64,000 bases of DNA from Marchantia polymorpha subsp. ruderalis (GCA_037833965.1 AP031355.1:17261501-17325500), one strand, 5' to 3'. Counted from the stretch's first letter, positions 50,801 to 63,419 are shown. Numbers and translations: made by a program. Notes: generated by a model from the letters alone, not told the origin.

Positions 50801-52177
50801 CTGCCGTTGTTTTATGCATTGTACTGATAGAGAAGGATCAGATAAGATTGGCTACATCTCAACCGAGCGGGGATACTCGTGATGCAAGGAGGAAATGCCA
50901 GCACTTAAGTTAGTGATGTTCAAGTTCCACTTTCAACCAAGAAATTCTTCACTTTTCAAAGCCCACTACTGACAAATGATTGCTGTATGCATCCAAGAAG
51001 AAAATAGCATGGTCAATGCAAAGAGCTGGATTCTCCTTCTAGTAAAAGTATTCCGAATTTACGTAGCCCGCCGTTTGTACCAGTTCAGAGTTAGATTTAT
51101 TGCATTGTCTAAGAGTGTCGAATTGTGAGGATGTTTGTGACCAACGCATGTCTTGCTTTGCGTTCCTGGTGTGTGCAGCCACCTGATACAATGCGAGTTG
51201 AAGATTCAGCATTGAAGCATTCATATTCTGGGATGGGACACCAGCAGAATCCAGGATTTGTTACTCAAGTTGGTGTTGACAATCGATACTCAGCTCCACC
51301 ACAGATGCAGCCCGCAGTGGGCAGCAACTCTGGTTGGGAGCAAGGTCGGATGCCTCCACTTCCACCGCTGCCACCACCACCACCGCTGCCTCCAATGCCG
51401 AGTGGAGGTAATCAAGTACTACAATCGTCCGTGCAGCCTCAAGCGAACAAAGTGACTAACTGGCCAGAACCTCAGCAGGCATGGAATAGTGTTGGAACGG
51501 TTGTTGGTAGGCCAGCCGTGAATACTGCCCAAATTCATTCTGGTCAAGAGTTGCATATGAGACCACAGAATATAATGACCCATAATGTGCGACCGCCGAA
51601 TTACGGTGGAATGGTCCCGATACCACAAGTGGAAGTAAGCTCTGTGGTCTCTCAGCAGGAAATGCATAATGCTAGTCAGAGACAATGGACTAATGCGGCT
51701 CATCTTGTCATTGCCCCCTCTGCTAATGATAATTCCATGATACAAGCTGGTCAGGAGTCAGGTGCAGGTAGGAACAACAGATGGCCCAGGCCACCTGGTC
51801 CTCCGCCTCCACCTCCACCTCCTGATCCTCAAATGAGACCCGTAGGTAGAGAATACTCGGACTTTCAGGGCAATAGACAGGCTAATGTTGCAGAGAATAT
51901 GACCGTGTGGGTGCCTAACGAGAGAGGAAGACCGGGCCCACCTCCGTTTCAAGGTAGCTATAGACCTCCGCCGCCTCCGCCACCTCCGCCATATCCTGCC
52001 CCACAACAACAACACTGGCAACAAACTCCAGAGCGGAATGTGAGACCAGTCCAAACCAGTGCTGTTCCTCCCTACCCCCCGCACGGAAGAGATTTGAGAA
52101 CTCAGCAGCAACCTCCTCAACCTTGGCACCCAAACATGGGGCCTCCTCCTAGACCAATGTGGAGGGGTCCCCAGTGA
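38890..52177 (+). CDS. LD: LUMINIDEPENDENS homologue (homeodomain-like nuclear regulator)
   Basis: In Arabidopsis LD is a nuclear homeodomain-like protein of the autonomous flowering pathway. Exons, all GT-AG and phase-consistent: 38890-41073, 41761-41791, 41934-42064, 43878-44170, 44451-44544, 44795-44888, 44990-45109, 46819-46855, 47034-47092, 47371-47435, 47533-47612, 47788-47891, 48190-49410, 49540-50255, 51179-52177; 6,228 nt, 2,075 residues. Seen in order: a Ser/acid-rich N-terminus; QIDELQRIMMKQCELTGKNP (about 700-720); a homeodomain-like segment (about 747-803) with VFAIKDTITKKEAREIS and VREFFQTQRN; a TFIIS-N-like helical domain (about 852-965) with EEQTSVLRQLL and NVNKLRFY; a basic PRKKKAKE; RPLSTDDIYKAKK (about 1132); DPKDPWEEEPNYDDSLT; and a Pro-rich C-terminus. 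These blocks match LD in order. The protein is about twice the Arabidopsis length, mostly through the N-terminal extension. The smallest exons (2, 8, 9) are the least certain. Confidence 0.9.
41341..41361. repeat. (TA)n microsatellite
   Basis: A run of about ten TA units in the first intron of the LUMINIDEPENDENS homologue. Confidence 0.9.
43206..43466 (+). other. Coding-like open frame inside LD intron 3
   Basis: Within the 1.8-kb intron between 42064 and 43878 an open frame, without an ATG at its start, contains DPDEIETYSFLLEVYVRNYF, LTEIERVQLLLDNS and FPGTLPQMLYLDS before a stop at 43464-43466. It reads far more like protein than the flanking intron. I do not recognise it. Including it as an LD exon would end the protein before VREFF, so it is not part of the main transcript. 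A relic of an inserted gene piece or an alternative terminal exon are both possible. Confidence 0.35.
45873..45950. repeat. 27-bp tandem repeat, three copies
   Basis: GTCACCAGAGACTAATGTAT (45873), GTCACCCGAGACTAATTTAT (45900) and GTCACACGAGACTAATGTAT (45927) start copies spaced exactly 27 bases apart; the first two are followed by CCATTTC. Inside the intronic inverted-repeat element. Confidence 0.9.
46068..46114. repeat. 23-bp palindrome with one-base centre
   Basis: The 23 bases 46068-46090 (core CTCAATATGGTTA) and 46092-46114 (core TAACCATATTGAG) are reverse complements at 22 of 23 positions, with a single base between them. It lies in the middle of the intronic inverted-repeat element. 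Confidence 0.9.
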
Positions 52178-54105
52178 GAGTATCAGTCATCTTAGTTTTA
52201 CTTCTTTCACTAGCTATGTATGTCTAAAAGAACCAGTTTAGGAACACGTCAGTTAATTAACAAGTCCGTGTGTACCACCGGGTTACAGTTGTGCTTCTGG
52301 AATTCCCAGCACATCGCCCATCTGTTCTAGTAGAATCGTCAGGTAGTTAGCGCATGGAGTTGATCACAAGGTGGTAGTTGATGATTTGAGAGTTCGCCGC
52401 TACTTCATTTGACAATGCCCGACTACAATCAATATAAAGTGGTCTACGAGGAAGTCCGAATTCTTGGATCAGTTTGTGAGCATAACACTCGCAGGGGTGA
52501 ACATGTGTCTCACATGCTCCAATGATCATTTACCGAATTTGGCAACCCAGCAATACCTCAGAACTTTATGTGCATTTTACACGTGAATTCCATTAATGAT
52601 GATGTGGAGCTTAACATATGGTATAACTGCACCATAACAGTTAAACCTGGTTATGAATGTAGTGCATTGTAGATTCGTCTACGTGTCTGTGAAGGAAAAG
52701 AACGTCGTGGGTGGATTTAGACCTCTACAGGCCTCGCCATCAAGCGTCATGTAAGCGTTAAGTATCAGTACTACGTGTTCTCTGCGTCCAAACGAAGATG
52801 GTCTATTCACAAGAAATGCTAATATTGTGCATCGAGCTCCAGTGACGACAAGTAGGAGATGCGTATCAGCATGTATATATACCTGATTCTTATCTGCAGA
52901 TGTGACGCAGGGAGTATTCAAGAGATGGCGGAACCAAACCTGGTGTTTATGAATTTGTTGTTATCAAGGAGAAGAGAGGGTTTACCTTTTTTGAGGTACC
53001 GCTGTTTTGAACAGAAAATCTGTTGTGGGCATGGTATGTCCTCGCGTGTTTTAAAGGCCCCGTCACATGTAGCGTTCATGGCAGAAGCGCACCAACGTGA
53101 GAGTTCGCACTGAGATGTTAAAGCGAGCAAATAATATCCTACGTAGTGTGTTCAATGGATACCACGTTCGTGTGCATGTATGCGGCAAATTTGAGGGTAT
53201 TTGATGGGAAAGTTTCTCAGGCTGTGTGATCAGGTCATAGCGTACGTCAAATTCTGTAGATAGCAGACGCAGCGTACGACCTCTGTTTAATATTCAAGAC
53301 ATGGTAAATGCAATATTATCCAGATGTTCGGCCCCTGATGGTGAGATGGTTTCACCAACCATCGCAAAAGACTCGCTACTGAAAGTACCGAGGCACATTC
53401 TCCTGAATAGAAAAGCACATCGTTCAGGTTGTAAAATGTCACGGATTAATGTGGTTACGTATCCAATGGTAGAAATCCCACGCTAAAAGATAACACGTCA
53501 GATGCATCGGTGGCCCCATATTTTGGTACCGCGTTATAATTTACAAAAATTGCCGTTCACAGATTTTATTCTCAGTCTACGTAAGCCCCGGCAGGATACT
53601 CTTAAACAAGTGGACACCGTCAGGACTCTGCAGACTTAAAGTCCTCTTTTGTCCTCCAGCAGTAACTTCTTAGATGATGGACTTGAAGTTCTAAGGAAGA
53701 ATCTGGACCAGACTTCTATATGATATGAGTTATAAATAAACATCTAACCTCAAGTCTGCGATTGTGGCATTCAGACTGGACGTCGTTTCGATGATACATA
53801 GGCAAATGAACAGGCCTGAAAACATGGTAAAATTAGTTTGTTGAATGTAATTAGCCCGAAATAGGCATACGATGTGAATGAGAAGGTGGCCAAGAGATAA
53901 GACAATTTATAAACACAAGACAGGAAAGGTGCAACAAGAAAGAAGAGACGAGAAGCAGCACCGGCAATAAATCGGAAAGGAGCGAAGCATTGGAACTGAA
54001 TTGATGTGATTTGAATGAAGTACACTATAGACTACAACTAGATTACAATGGGTTACATTTTGTAGCCCCTGGATGATTTTTCCGATTGGCTGGTCTACGA
54101 ATGTC
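52178..54105. other. Convergent 3' region between LD and GDT1
   Basis: Should contain the 3' untranslated regions of two convergent genes. The frames present (for example 54025-53771 on the minus strand, Phe-rich) look like chance. I see no other gene. Confidence 0.5.
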
Positions 54106-57100
54106 CTAATTGAGGCTCTCCACTAGAGTAATCCCCGCAAAAACTAGGAAAAGAGCTCCTCCGACGTAGGCAATGACCTGGCCAAGCACGAAATCGAATT
54201 CCAAACGTTATAACCACGAGGGCAGTAGTAACTCAGCACTTTCTACAAGCAAGACGCCAATTCTGATTTGTTCACTAATCTTAGGAAGTGAATGAAACCT
54301 CTTTCTCGACGAACAGGACTAAGAGTTGGCGTACCTTTTCTGAGATATAATTTCCAAGAAATGAGCCTCCAAGTACAGCCAACTGCACAGAACAACCAGC
54401 ACCATGTCCACAGCAACTTAGCTTGGAACCTCCATCTTGCAGTCAAGAGCTTTAATGCTGTGCAATATTGCTCATTTTTCGCAATCTGATGCAGGAGGTC
54501 GACCGAGAGATTTACCAGAGTTGCAGCACCGTGGCCTCCGATAGCACCAGTCACGACTCCGAGAGGAGAAGATGCGGCAGCCAACGCTGTGGTCGTATAA
54601 AGGGTCCAAGTTAAACAATAGAAACTCAAAGTGAGCGTAGTAAGAATTGAAGGTGCTGCACATCCTGCCTGTATATTTGGACAAAGGGATTGAACCTTGT
54701 CTAATAAAGTTCGTCAGAAACATACATGAAGGGATACAAACATGCTCCTGGAAGGTAAAGTGACAAACCTATAGTGGAAAAGAACGACTTGTCACCCCAC
54801 TCAGCAACGAACACAAGGGCAAATGTTGCAGCCACAGTGCCAGCCACTGCTCCATTTGCGCCTACGCCTGCAATGGCCAATTCCGCCTGCATACACAATC
54901 ATCAGATAAAATATGCGCTATCGTCAGATGGTTACTTCAAATCATGTACACAGCAGTGTCAATGGAGAGTTTAGGTTTAGGTTAGACTTTGAACAACATA
55001 TATCGTTACCTTGATAATGAGTGGAGCTGATCATCAGCTAGCTATATAGCCTTAAAATGGTATGGTCAGTGGGTGGAATCATGGAGGTTTGAACATACCT
55101 CTTGTTGTTCTCCCTCTTGTTTTGACTCTTCCATGGAGGCTGCTTCAATTAAGGTTGATACACCAAAGTAAACCTGAAAACAAGAAGCATCTGTATCACA
55201 ACTATCTCCAGGAATAAACCTTCAAATGAAATCCCATCCATATAATCTCGGTACAATCAAAACAAGCGTTCCAGACGAACATGAAAGTCACCACTGAGCA
55301 AACTTACCAGGAGTACAACAGCAGCAAGATCGTCCCATGGAATCCTTGTTTCTCCAAGACTGATACAAGCCAGGAAAATCATGAGCTATGTCCTGTGAAA
55401 ACTGGGATCCTATCGAACAATTGTTAAATCTAAAGATCGAGTGACCACAGTTTGACTTTGCGTAAAAACCATGCATTTCTCAAGCCTTCGTAATATGTGC
55501 GCATTGTGTAGACTCCTAAAACTTGAAATCGTAGAGCCCTTCAAAAGCGGAGCCAACCTGGGAAGGAGTTCATCGACGTAGTGAAAAGCACGTCCAAGTA
55601 CTACAGAAATTACTGTCATAACCCTGCAGAAGGAGATGTTCCGATCAGTGAAAGCAATCATACGAACATCCTGTCAAGATGAGTGCATGGATGCCGGCAA
55701 GCTGATCTTCTTGGAATGACTTAGAAGCCACCAGTTCCTGTTGGTCTTAGCTGTTTGCGCCTTTCACTAAATTGCCTACTGTTGATGGAATCCACACCAT
55801 ATTGCTTGGATTCTCCTCGACTACTGACAATTCACAAAAGATACAACTCGGACAGCCAGAAAGAGACTTTAAAGTGAACAAGTCATACAAATGATCGTGA
55901 TATGCACCGATATCAAAGTACCAGCTTGTGAGAGTTTGACAACTACAGGGCCTCTTGACTCAATTCTTTGTAACACATCTAGTACACCACTATGCATATC
56001 AAAGAGGTGTGTGTTGAGATAAGTACGCCAGCGCCCCAAACGTTCCAGAGAAGACGGCTGCACCGGGTTTACGCGTTGCCAGGAGTGCCTGTCAAAGGCG
56101 CCCGAAAATTGGTTACCAAGAGGAACTTCGTTCACACTAGAAGGTAAAAGTGTATCCTTGTGTCAATGGAAGGGCCGGTGCTACATTGCAAACTGAAGCA
56201 CAAAAGTCACAAGTTACCAACCTTTGCTGTTCCAAGATGATCGTGACCTCTAAGTTGGGACAACTAATTACATAGCAGAACAATAATTCAACACTTTGAT
56301 GAACTCATCTATGCTTCCTTGTCCTTCTTCTACTCACCCATTCACATGTTCAACAATCCTCCAAGCAAGCTGTCTTGATGGGACCAGTACAGAGCACTCA
56401 CAGCAATGAAGAAAGTCTTATCTCCAATCTCCGAAAAGAATATCAACAAAAATGACTGCAGGGAACAATGGTACGTGCCCAATTGTCAGCCACTAGTCAG
56501 AAGCTGCCAGCATTTGACTGCATCATAACGCAACCCGCTAGGGAGTAAACAATGGTCAAATGCAAAAGCCATGAAACTACTACGTATTGTGAAATAAGTC
56601 TCGTGGCAATGCAGATACATCAGATATTCTTGATATCACTGGACTGGAACTCTCAGTCCAATGACATCCAGGGTAGATGCTGCTGCTTGATGAGAAATAA
56701 AATAAAAGCATAGGAAATTGTAAAATGAACAAAGGGGATTTATAATCTTTTACAACCCTCGTAAGGACCGGGCGTGAGTGACTTACCGATGCAAATCCAT
56801 TTTGAATGTCATCGAGGTCACCGAAAAAACTCGAATCCGCGCTCGCTTTAGCGATTTCGGTAGTTGCCCAGGCCGGAGAACATGCTTGCAGTCCAAATAT
56901 CGAGGCGATCACGGCAAATTTCACTATAGTGGATAATCTGTCTCCATCTGTCAATGTGGCCACTAATTGTTGAAATAAGTCTAACATAGACTCCCTTCCT
57001 CTCCTAATCCAGGGGCGATAATTATCCCCGCTAAAGCTATCTCGTACAACAATGTCAGACTTATTATCAACATGTGACAGCGAAAGCTTGCTACCGCGCA

Positions 57101-57944
57101 GCATTGACTCCTGAAAAGATAACAATTTCAAGCCACTCGTCAATCATTGTTAGCCCCTGACAAAAGCTAATCGGCAGATGCAAATACTGGCGTCATATCC
57201 TCCTGGCCGAGCTACTTTACAATTTCACAAAGAAGAATTTCGCTCACGATTTGAGTGGTGCATGACGGAGTGATAAGAACAACAAACTTTACCTCCAACC
57301 GGTCGATGGAATTTAACCTTGTTCTCCTGACAGCTTCACCAATTTGTTCTACTTCAACGTCAGCCTGCCCCCTGATAATTCTCCTATTTTTCGTTCGCAG
57401 TGACCTGTAGGAAAGTTGCATGGCATTCTTCAGAATACAAGGATTGCCCAATTCTGAATTACTCTCTCACGATTCACCACCATCATCATCAGGCGAAGCT
57501 GCTCGACTCCAATTGGGTTCGTGGTACCTGCTTGATAAAAAAGAGGATGAATATCCAGTCCATAAACCCAGGCCTGTGGGAGCAGCTGAATTCTTCTTCC
57601 AGCTCGAGTGCTGTCTTCTGGCCGACGCGCCAGCTCCACAACGAGAGAGGACCGGAATTGCGCACACTCGTACCCCACCTGAAAACGCGAGGAAAAAATC
57701 CGTCACTCCCTACGGAATTGGAAACAAAACTTGCAAATTCCTACCACCGGAAACTGTCATCTCCAGAGGTTCGGACAAAGGTCGCAGAAGGAAAGGAAGA
57801 ATTGGGATTACGAATAACGAGAGGATAATTCAGAGAACGACGGGGCTCACCGGCAGAGGCTGCGCATGCTGCAGCGTCACTCCTCTGAGGAGCTGCGAGA
57901 CATGGGCAGGAGGGGGCTCTAGCGAGAGCTCCGAGGCTTGCCAT
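54106..57944 (-). CDS. GDT1-like chloroplast cation (Mn) transporter, UPF0016 family
   Basis: UPF0016/GDT1 proteins carry Mn (and Ca) across membranes; plants target PAM71 to thylakoids and CMT1 to the chloroplast envelope to supply the oxygen-evolving complex. Exons, all GT-AG and phase-consistent: 57944-57745, 57404-57293, 57110-56787, 56455-56402, 56088-56027, 55623-55558, 55359-55308, 55173-55099, 54886-54769, 54586-54516, 54382-54335, 54177-54106; 1,254 nt, 417 residues. Seen: an Ala/Ser/Arg-rich start (MASLGALARAPSCPC) like a transit peptide; a hydrophobic stretch ending SPAWA (about 190-195); first signature EIGDKT (about 221-226) in FFSEIGDKTFFIA; TVISVVLGR; PWDDLAAVVLLVYFGV; second signature EWGDKS (about 344-349); GVVTGAIGGHGAATL; and final helix VIAYVGGALFLVFAGITLVE. 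Two signatures in opposite halves are the family hallmark. PAM71 and CMT1 cannot be told apart here. The first two exons are supported by phase, not homology. Confidence 0.92.
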
Positions 57945-58440
57945 GGCAGCAGATCTCTGACCTGCCTGCCTGAGCTGCGCTGCGCTGCACTACTCCAGCG
58001 AGAGGAAGAGCAGCGGCAGCGGACGCAACGATAGAGAGATGCTGCACCAACAAACAACGTCTGGCGAGCGGCGATAATGCTGATCGATCGACCGCGCGCG
58101 AAGTTGGATCCCGCGATTGTGCGTGCTCGCAAGCGAGCGCTGCCGGAGCACAACGGCTGATTGGGCCTCGTGCCTCGTGCCTCGTGCTGTGCACGAGAAA
58201 GGCCGCGGGACGGGGCCGCGGCCGCATTGCAGACAAGGCCCCAAGGCCCGACCGAAACCAGCGTCGTCACAAGGCGACACGTCCCGTTCTATCCTCTTTG
58301 CCCCAATCTCCTCCTCTTGCCCCTCCCCCCGCCTCTGAATCTTCCACAGCCCTCGCAGCAGCTGGTTTCTCCTGAACCGGCCCCTCGTCCCACCGCGCGG
58401 GTCCTGTGTATAGGTGTGTATACATAATTTCGGTATCATA
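57945..58440 (-). promoter_or_regulatory. GC-rich promoter/leader of the GDT1-like gene
   Basis: Strongly G+C-rich upstream of the predicted start. It carries TGGGCC at 58162-58167, a site II-type promoter motif, followed by three CCTCGTG units (about 58167-58189). Open frames on both strands are composition effects. Beyond about 58,430 the sequence switches to A+T-rich. Confidence 0.45.
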
Positions 58441-61385
58441 CCAGTATAACTATACTAGCATTTCTTATATTATGAATAATACTGTATAATACATCTGTAT
58501 AATAAATATGGTATGTTTCATACAGCACTCCCAAGCCGTACCTTGTATTGTATACGTATTGGAGTCCCTAGGAGTCCGCACAAGTGTTGTTCGCTTGGTA
58601 CAAATGTGAGATTTCAGATTTGTAATGTAGTGTACTCGAAATGGAGAATCTGAAAGATGCTATTTGGAAAAAGTTCGAAATTTGTTAGAGGGAAGGTGAT
58701 GACAGGACAATGTACTGCAACCGGAACACTTGCAAGGAACCGGTGAGTGCGACAATTATCCACTCTGAGTGTTGTATAATACATTGGGTAATATACGGTA
58801 TTATTTTACGCAATCCGCGAAAAATCCAATTATACAGACCCATAGTCGTGTGTCGTGTAGCGGGTGGGCCGGGCACGGCGAGACGTAGTTCGGTGGAGGA
58901 TGCGGGGAATTGAGAGAAGGGAGACTGTGGTCGGTGAATGCCGCGCTAGAAGTAGGGATCTCGAGTGAGTGGATTTCATGGCCTGCTGACGGGGCCGTGC
59001 TTGATTCGCGGTGTTCCTGTTCCGAGGGGCGGGGGCAAGGTAGTTATGGGGTGGCCATTATGGCCATCGCTCGTCAGGACATCGAGTGAGAGAGACGTCA
59101 CTAGAAAGGCCACATTATTGCTTTCCTTTGCTTTCGTGTCCGCCGAGAGTAGCTGCATACTGTAATCGCAATGACGATATAATCGAGAACAGTTTCAGAT
59201 CGCACATCCAGTGAAGGCGCATGCAAAGAAAAGCAAAGAGCTTGAAGACAATATCTCCTTTTATCGTTCTGAAAATTGCCAGTAATGTGACGAAATCCTC
59301 GGTGACCGTTTCTTTCTCATGGTCGCCATTCATGATGTCAAGACTTTAGAAGTAGATTCCTAAGTGTAGTATCATGCGCAGTAGTTAGAGTCTATTGCGC
59401 AGTTCGCATTTGATATGCTGTTTGGGCCTATAGCGCTGGAGAAATCTAGGCCTCAACTGGGAAGAGTTCATTTCATAGCTATTTGGGATTCAGTTTTTTT
59501 AGTTGAGACTTGGAGATTAAGTAGCGGGTTTGGCTTGATTGTAATATGCGTGGTGTTTATGACCACCATTTCTTGATGGACATTAAGAGAATAGAAATAA
59601 TTACTTCAAAGACTTCGAGAGTGGATTTTAATCACAGAATTGTGAGATCTGGGAGAGCTGAAAGTATTTTGGCAAATGCTGGATCCATGATAGCTTTGAT
59701 CTGGTGGTGGTTGTAGGATGTTCAAGGCCTGGGCGATACAGTGAAGGTTGTGCTGAAGATGTAAAACTAGAATCGACTCGAAGTTCTTGTTGAAGTATTT
59801 GATATTTCTACAGTTTTGTTGTAGTCCAAATTTTCACATGCGGAATTGATGTCGGATTTTAGCTAAGTCGTCTTTCCAGGACATTTTATTATGATTGGGT
59901 GAAGAAAAAATATGTTTATATATCAAACATATGTGTTTGAATTTCAAGTTTTGCTATAGAATCTATTTAATGCAGGAATATCAAACAATTTATGTTACAT
60001 CCAAATTTTTGTGAGATGGTGGAAAAAGTAGAGTGTTCTGCGATTTGAAAACAAAATCATGCACTCTTTTTCGGCCTCAGAATCTCAAATTGATACATAA
60101 CTAGATACAAAGATTTGTAAGAAAATTTCATTAGCTCGTAAATGCGTAAAAGGATGTTGGTTTGGGTAAAATTTTTTTGTCTTAGGTAGAAAATTGGAAG
60201 GCAAGCTGCTGACGCTAAGATTACTGAGGCTAATCAACTTCGTGACTTAAATTTATTGAATTCGGCACCATAAGTACTCAAAACTTGGGTTTCAATCTTT
60301 TTAAGTGTATTATGATGCCATGTTAGTCCGAATTGGGTTGGCTTGTTCTTTTTTATGCTTGTTTTTGAAAAGAAGACTTTATGACTTTTAAGACATTAGC
60401 CTTTAAGACTTAGCAAAGATCTTGAGTTGAAGCCAACCTTGTCATATACCAAAGATCTTGAGTTAATATCCGCTGCAAGTGACGAGACTGAGATTGATGA
60501 AATTTGTACCATACCATTATTTTACCTTCTTATTACTACGTTTTTTCTGAGATTGTACCATACCATTGTTGTGGAATATGGACGACATCTTTAAGACCAC
60601 AAAGGGTTCGAGACACTTTTTAGATGTTGTCGTCACAGTTGAATTGTATAATTTCATCCAAAAGTTTGTCTCATGGTGAGAGTAACAGCGGATGGCAACT
60701 CCACCTCTACTAATCCGATCATGGCTTGGAAAGGTTTATACCAACATTTAGAGGTTCCGCCAATGGAAGATTATCATGAGTTCGAGAATATCTAGAGGAG
60801 ATTGAGTGTTGGAGACAATATTGGGTTCCGAATAATATATTGATTATGATAGGTATAGTATTTCCTGGTGTGAGTTGATACTTGACACATAACACATATC
60901 ATATGTCTTATGACATCGTTGAAGCAAGTTGAGTTGGAAAGAGTTTTGAAGTCTCAACCTTCAACCCCATTTTGAATTCCTTTGCGCAATTGTTCGTGTA
61001 AGTTTATTTCATATGAGTAGTGTCATCATTCTCTTCTCATTTGCAATTGTATTTTTATGACAATATGCATGTTTTTATTGACATTTGCAAGTATGGATTT
61101 GTTTGTAATTATTGACATTACATTGAGCTAGATGAGTAGACTTCAATATTATTGAAAGATGTTCATGATTAATCAAGGATTTGAAACAAGTTTTTTTTTG
61201 ATAACTTTTGATTATGGCTTTGAAGGCTTTGTAGTAGTATAACAAACAGAATCTGTCAAATCCTTACCGATCATGAGGGGGAGTAACCATGACTTGAAGT
61301 TGTAACTTGGAGGTGGAGAAAAGAAACGATGGTTAGAAGTCCTAAGTCGGGAGAATTATCTGAGACTAAAAGGTCATCTACGGGA
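58441..61385. other. Intergenic DNA, no supportable gene
   Basis: No domain is recognisable. Small duplications occur (AAAGATCTTGAGTT at about 60413 and 60441; GTACCATACCATT near 60508 and 60556). An ATGAGGGGGAGT run at about 61273 resembles a retroelement polypurine tract, but no adjacent terminal repeat was found. Confidence 0.4.
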
Positions 61386-61467
61386 CGACGCCTGAGAGAT
61401 TCGAACTCTCTCGGGGAGACCCCATGTACTTAGCAGGCACACGCCTTAACCACTCGGCCAAAGCGTC
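61386..61467 (-). tRNA. trnS-GCU: tRNA-Ser (anticodon GCU)
   Basis: Read on the minus strand from 61467: acceptor strand GACGCTT pairs with AGGCGTC near 61387-61393, with G as the discriminator. The A box is TGGCCGAGTGG, the anticodon loop CTGCTAA gives GCT (reads AGC/AGU), a long variable arm marks a class II tRNA, and the B-box region is GTTCGAATC. It is 82 nt, with no intron and no encoded CCA, as in nuclear genes. A short T-run (61368-61365 on this strand) follows about 18 bases after the 3' end and can terminate RNA polymerase III. Confidence 0.95.
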
Positions 61468-62510
61468 CCAGATGCGAAGAAAGATGATAACACCATACAT
61501 AAACAAATTATTATATTTTTATTCCATAAATTATACTGGGAATTACTACTATTCTTATGCTTACAACCGAATAACCTCAACAGTATCGTCTATTCGCAAG
61601 GACTCGCAAGATTCTATTTACACCACATAATATTTCACAACTCATCCATTGTATTGTTGGAGGTCTTATCAGTTCCTTGTGTAGTATTATTACACGTCTC
61701 ATCTACAGTGGGAATTACTCTCTCTTCATGTACACAAGAAACTGGCCTACATCCACAATGCCACATGTCACGTTCATTTCCAATGTACTCCTTTCTCCAT
61801 GCTCTTCTGTTGGTCACTCTGAAGGTTTAATGTTCGGCTACTGACCAGCATGTTTCTACGTATAAATTGGAACGTAAATTTTTTTTTTTATTTGATGTAC
61901 ATATTTTGAAGAACACATCAGAGCAGATCAACTTCTGTTCTACTCTCCTTCCATCATACATCACGTTTTGTAACCAAGCTGGGGCTTAATAAGAGCTTCC
62001 GGGCAGTCTTCAATACGAGCACAATCATCTGACAGCTTCAAGGGTAGACAAACGTCAGTGGGCTGGCCAATCATCTGACTAGCCAGCATTCCTTTCAATT
62101 CTGGATATCTTTTAAAAACTGATGTATATTACTTAAATTCTGCTCAATGTTCCTAGTGTGGGTTGGCAGAGACAGCAACAGTTGGTGTTTACGAAGAGAG
62201 TGTAGTGATGTAACCAGATTCGAACGATTGAACGATTGCAAAGACGTATTGATCAGAAGATCAGAATCGAACGATAAGGGTATTTTTTTTTCTTTGCGAT
62301 TCAGAATGTAAGGGAATCCATAGGAAAGACGTACTGATATCACCTCAATCTTTCATGCTTTCTTGTCGAAGACGAGTCCAGTTTTGGAGCTTCTTCTTGG
62401 AGAAGCTTGTTCGGAGGAAGGGCTTTTCGTTTCACTGAACGCACTCACATATACTGAAAGATATCACTAAGCATTCCTTGTTGTAGAAACCAAGTGAAGG
62501 TATATCTAGG
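61468..62510. other. Intergenic DNA, no supportable gene
   Basis: A+T-rich, no recognisable gene. A short local repeat (AATCATCTGAC at about 62021 and 62069) is the only structure noted. Confidence 0.4.
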
Positions 62511-63320
62511 TCAAGCGTCCGCTCCAAGAAACTTAAACTGAACGTAATACACAAGAAACGTGCGTAGTCTCGTCCTCGATGCGAAAATGGAAGAAAAGAA
62601 AAGAGGGCGGAGCAATTTTGTAGCTGCGCTGTAGCGGTGCGTGCAGAGTAACGAGGACGTAATGGCAGAGGGTTGGAGTTTTTGGGGAAAAGTTACATTC
62701 TTTGAAATTTAAAATCCAAGAGAGCCGATGTGGAATGTACGATGTTGATTACCATCCTGTAGAATTAAGTTGAAATGCTGGGCTGAGGCCGTATCAGACC
62801 TAGGTTAGGCGATGACTCCAACGAAAGTTTCCCAATCTACCCAATTTTTTCTACACAACACTAACCTGCCATGCCATGAACATTGGCATGTGAACTCACT
62901 AGTTGTACTTCACTCGTAAAGACCGGAGAGTGTTTTTACTTTGGTGGCTTATAACTAAGACAAATGTTCTAACAAAAAAAAAAACTCTTATTTTTCTCCG
63001 TTGAGATTGTTTCATTCCTCGATACGAGAGATTCGAAGTAACTACAAGCATTTCAACTCAATTCTACGGGATGGTAATCAACAGCAACATTGCACATTTC
63101 ACATTGGCTTTCCTGGATTTAAATTCCAAAGAATGTAACTTTTTCCGAACAGCTCCAAGGCCGCTGCCCTTACGTCCTTGTTACTATGCACGTACCGCTA
63201 CAGGGCAGCTACAAAATTGCTCCGCCCTCTTTTACTTTCTTCCATTTTCACATCGAGTACAACACTGCGTATTTGATTGTGTATTGCATTCAGTTTACGT
63301 TTCTTGGTGCAGAAGTTTGA
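62511..63320. repeat. Large foldback, arms about 270 bp
   Basis: The left arm (62511-62779) and right arm (63047-63320) are imperfect reverse complements along their whole length, with a 267-bp spacer. Shared blocks include CCAAGAAAC, GAAAATGGAAGAAA, AGAGGGCGGAGCAATTTTGT, AAAAGTTACATTCTTTG, TTGATTACCATCC and AGTTGAAATGCT. Identity is roughly four in five bases by eye. No target duplication or transposase is seen. It could be a foldback transposon, or a locus whose transcript forms long double-stranded RNA. It sits immediately upstream of the terminal + strand gene. Confidence 0.85.
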
Positions 63321-63419
63321 GCAGTGAACGCTAGTCGGCGGCGAATGTTTTGCATGGGGCGAGTGGAGAAGTACAACTCGGTAATGGTGTCTCCTATCTC
63401 TCGATATTAAGTTGTTGTC

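Noticed and set aside
53771..54025. Phe-rich 84-codon minus-strand frame beyond the GDT1 stop
   Set aside because: Lies in the 3' untranslated region, and the GDT1 protein already ends with its complete last helix.
57400..58440. Overlapping frames on both strands around the GDT1 first exon
   Set aside because: Only the 57944-57745 minus-strand frame joins downstream exons in phase; the others are shadows of the G+C-rich leader.
61260..61330. Possible copia polypurine tract and terminal repeat beside the tRNA gene
   Set aside because: Only a single ATGAGGGGGAGT run supports it; no terminal repeat pair or coding domain was found nearby.
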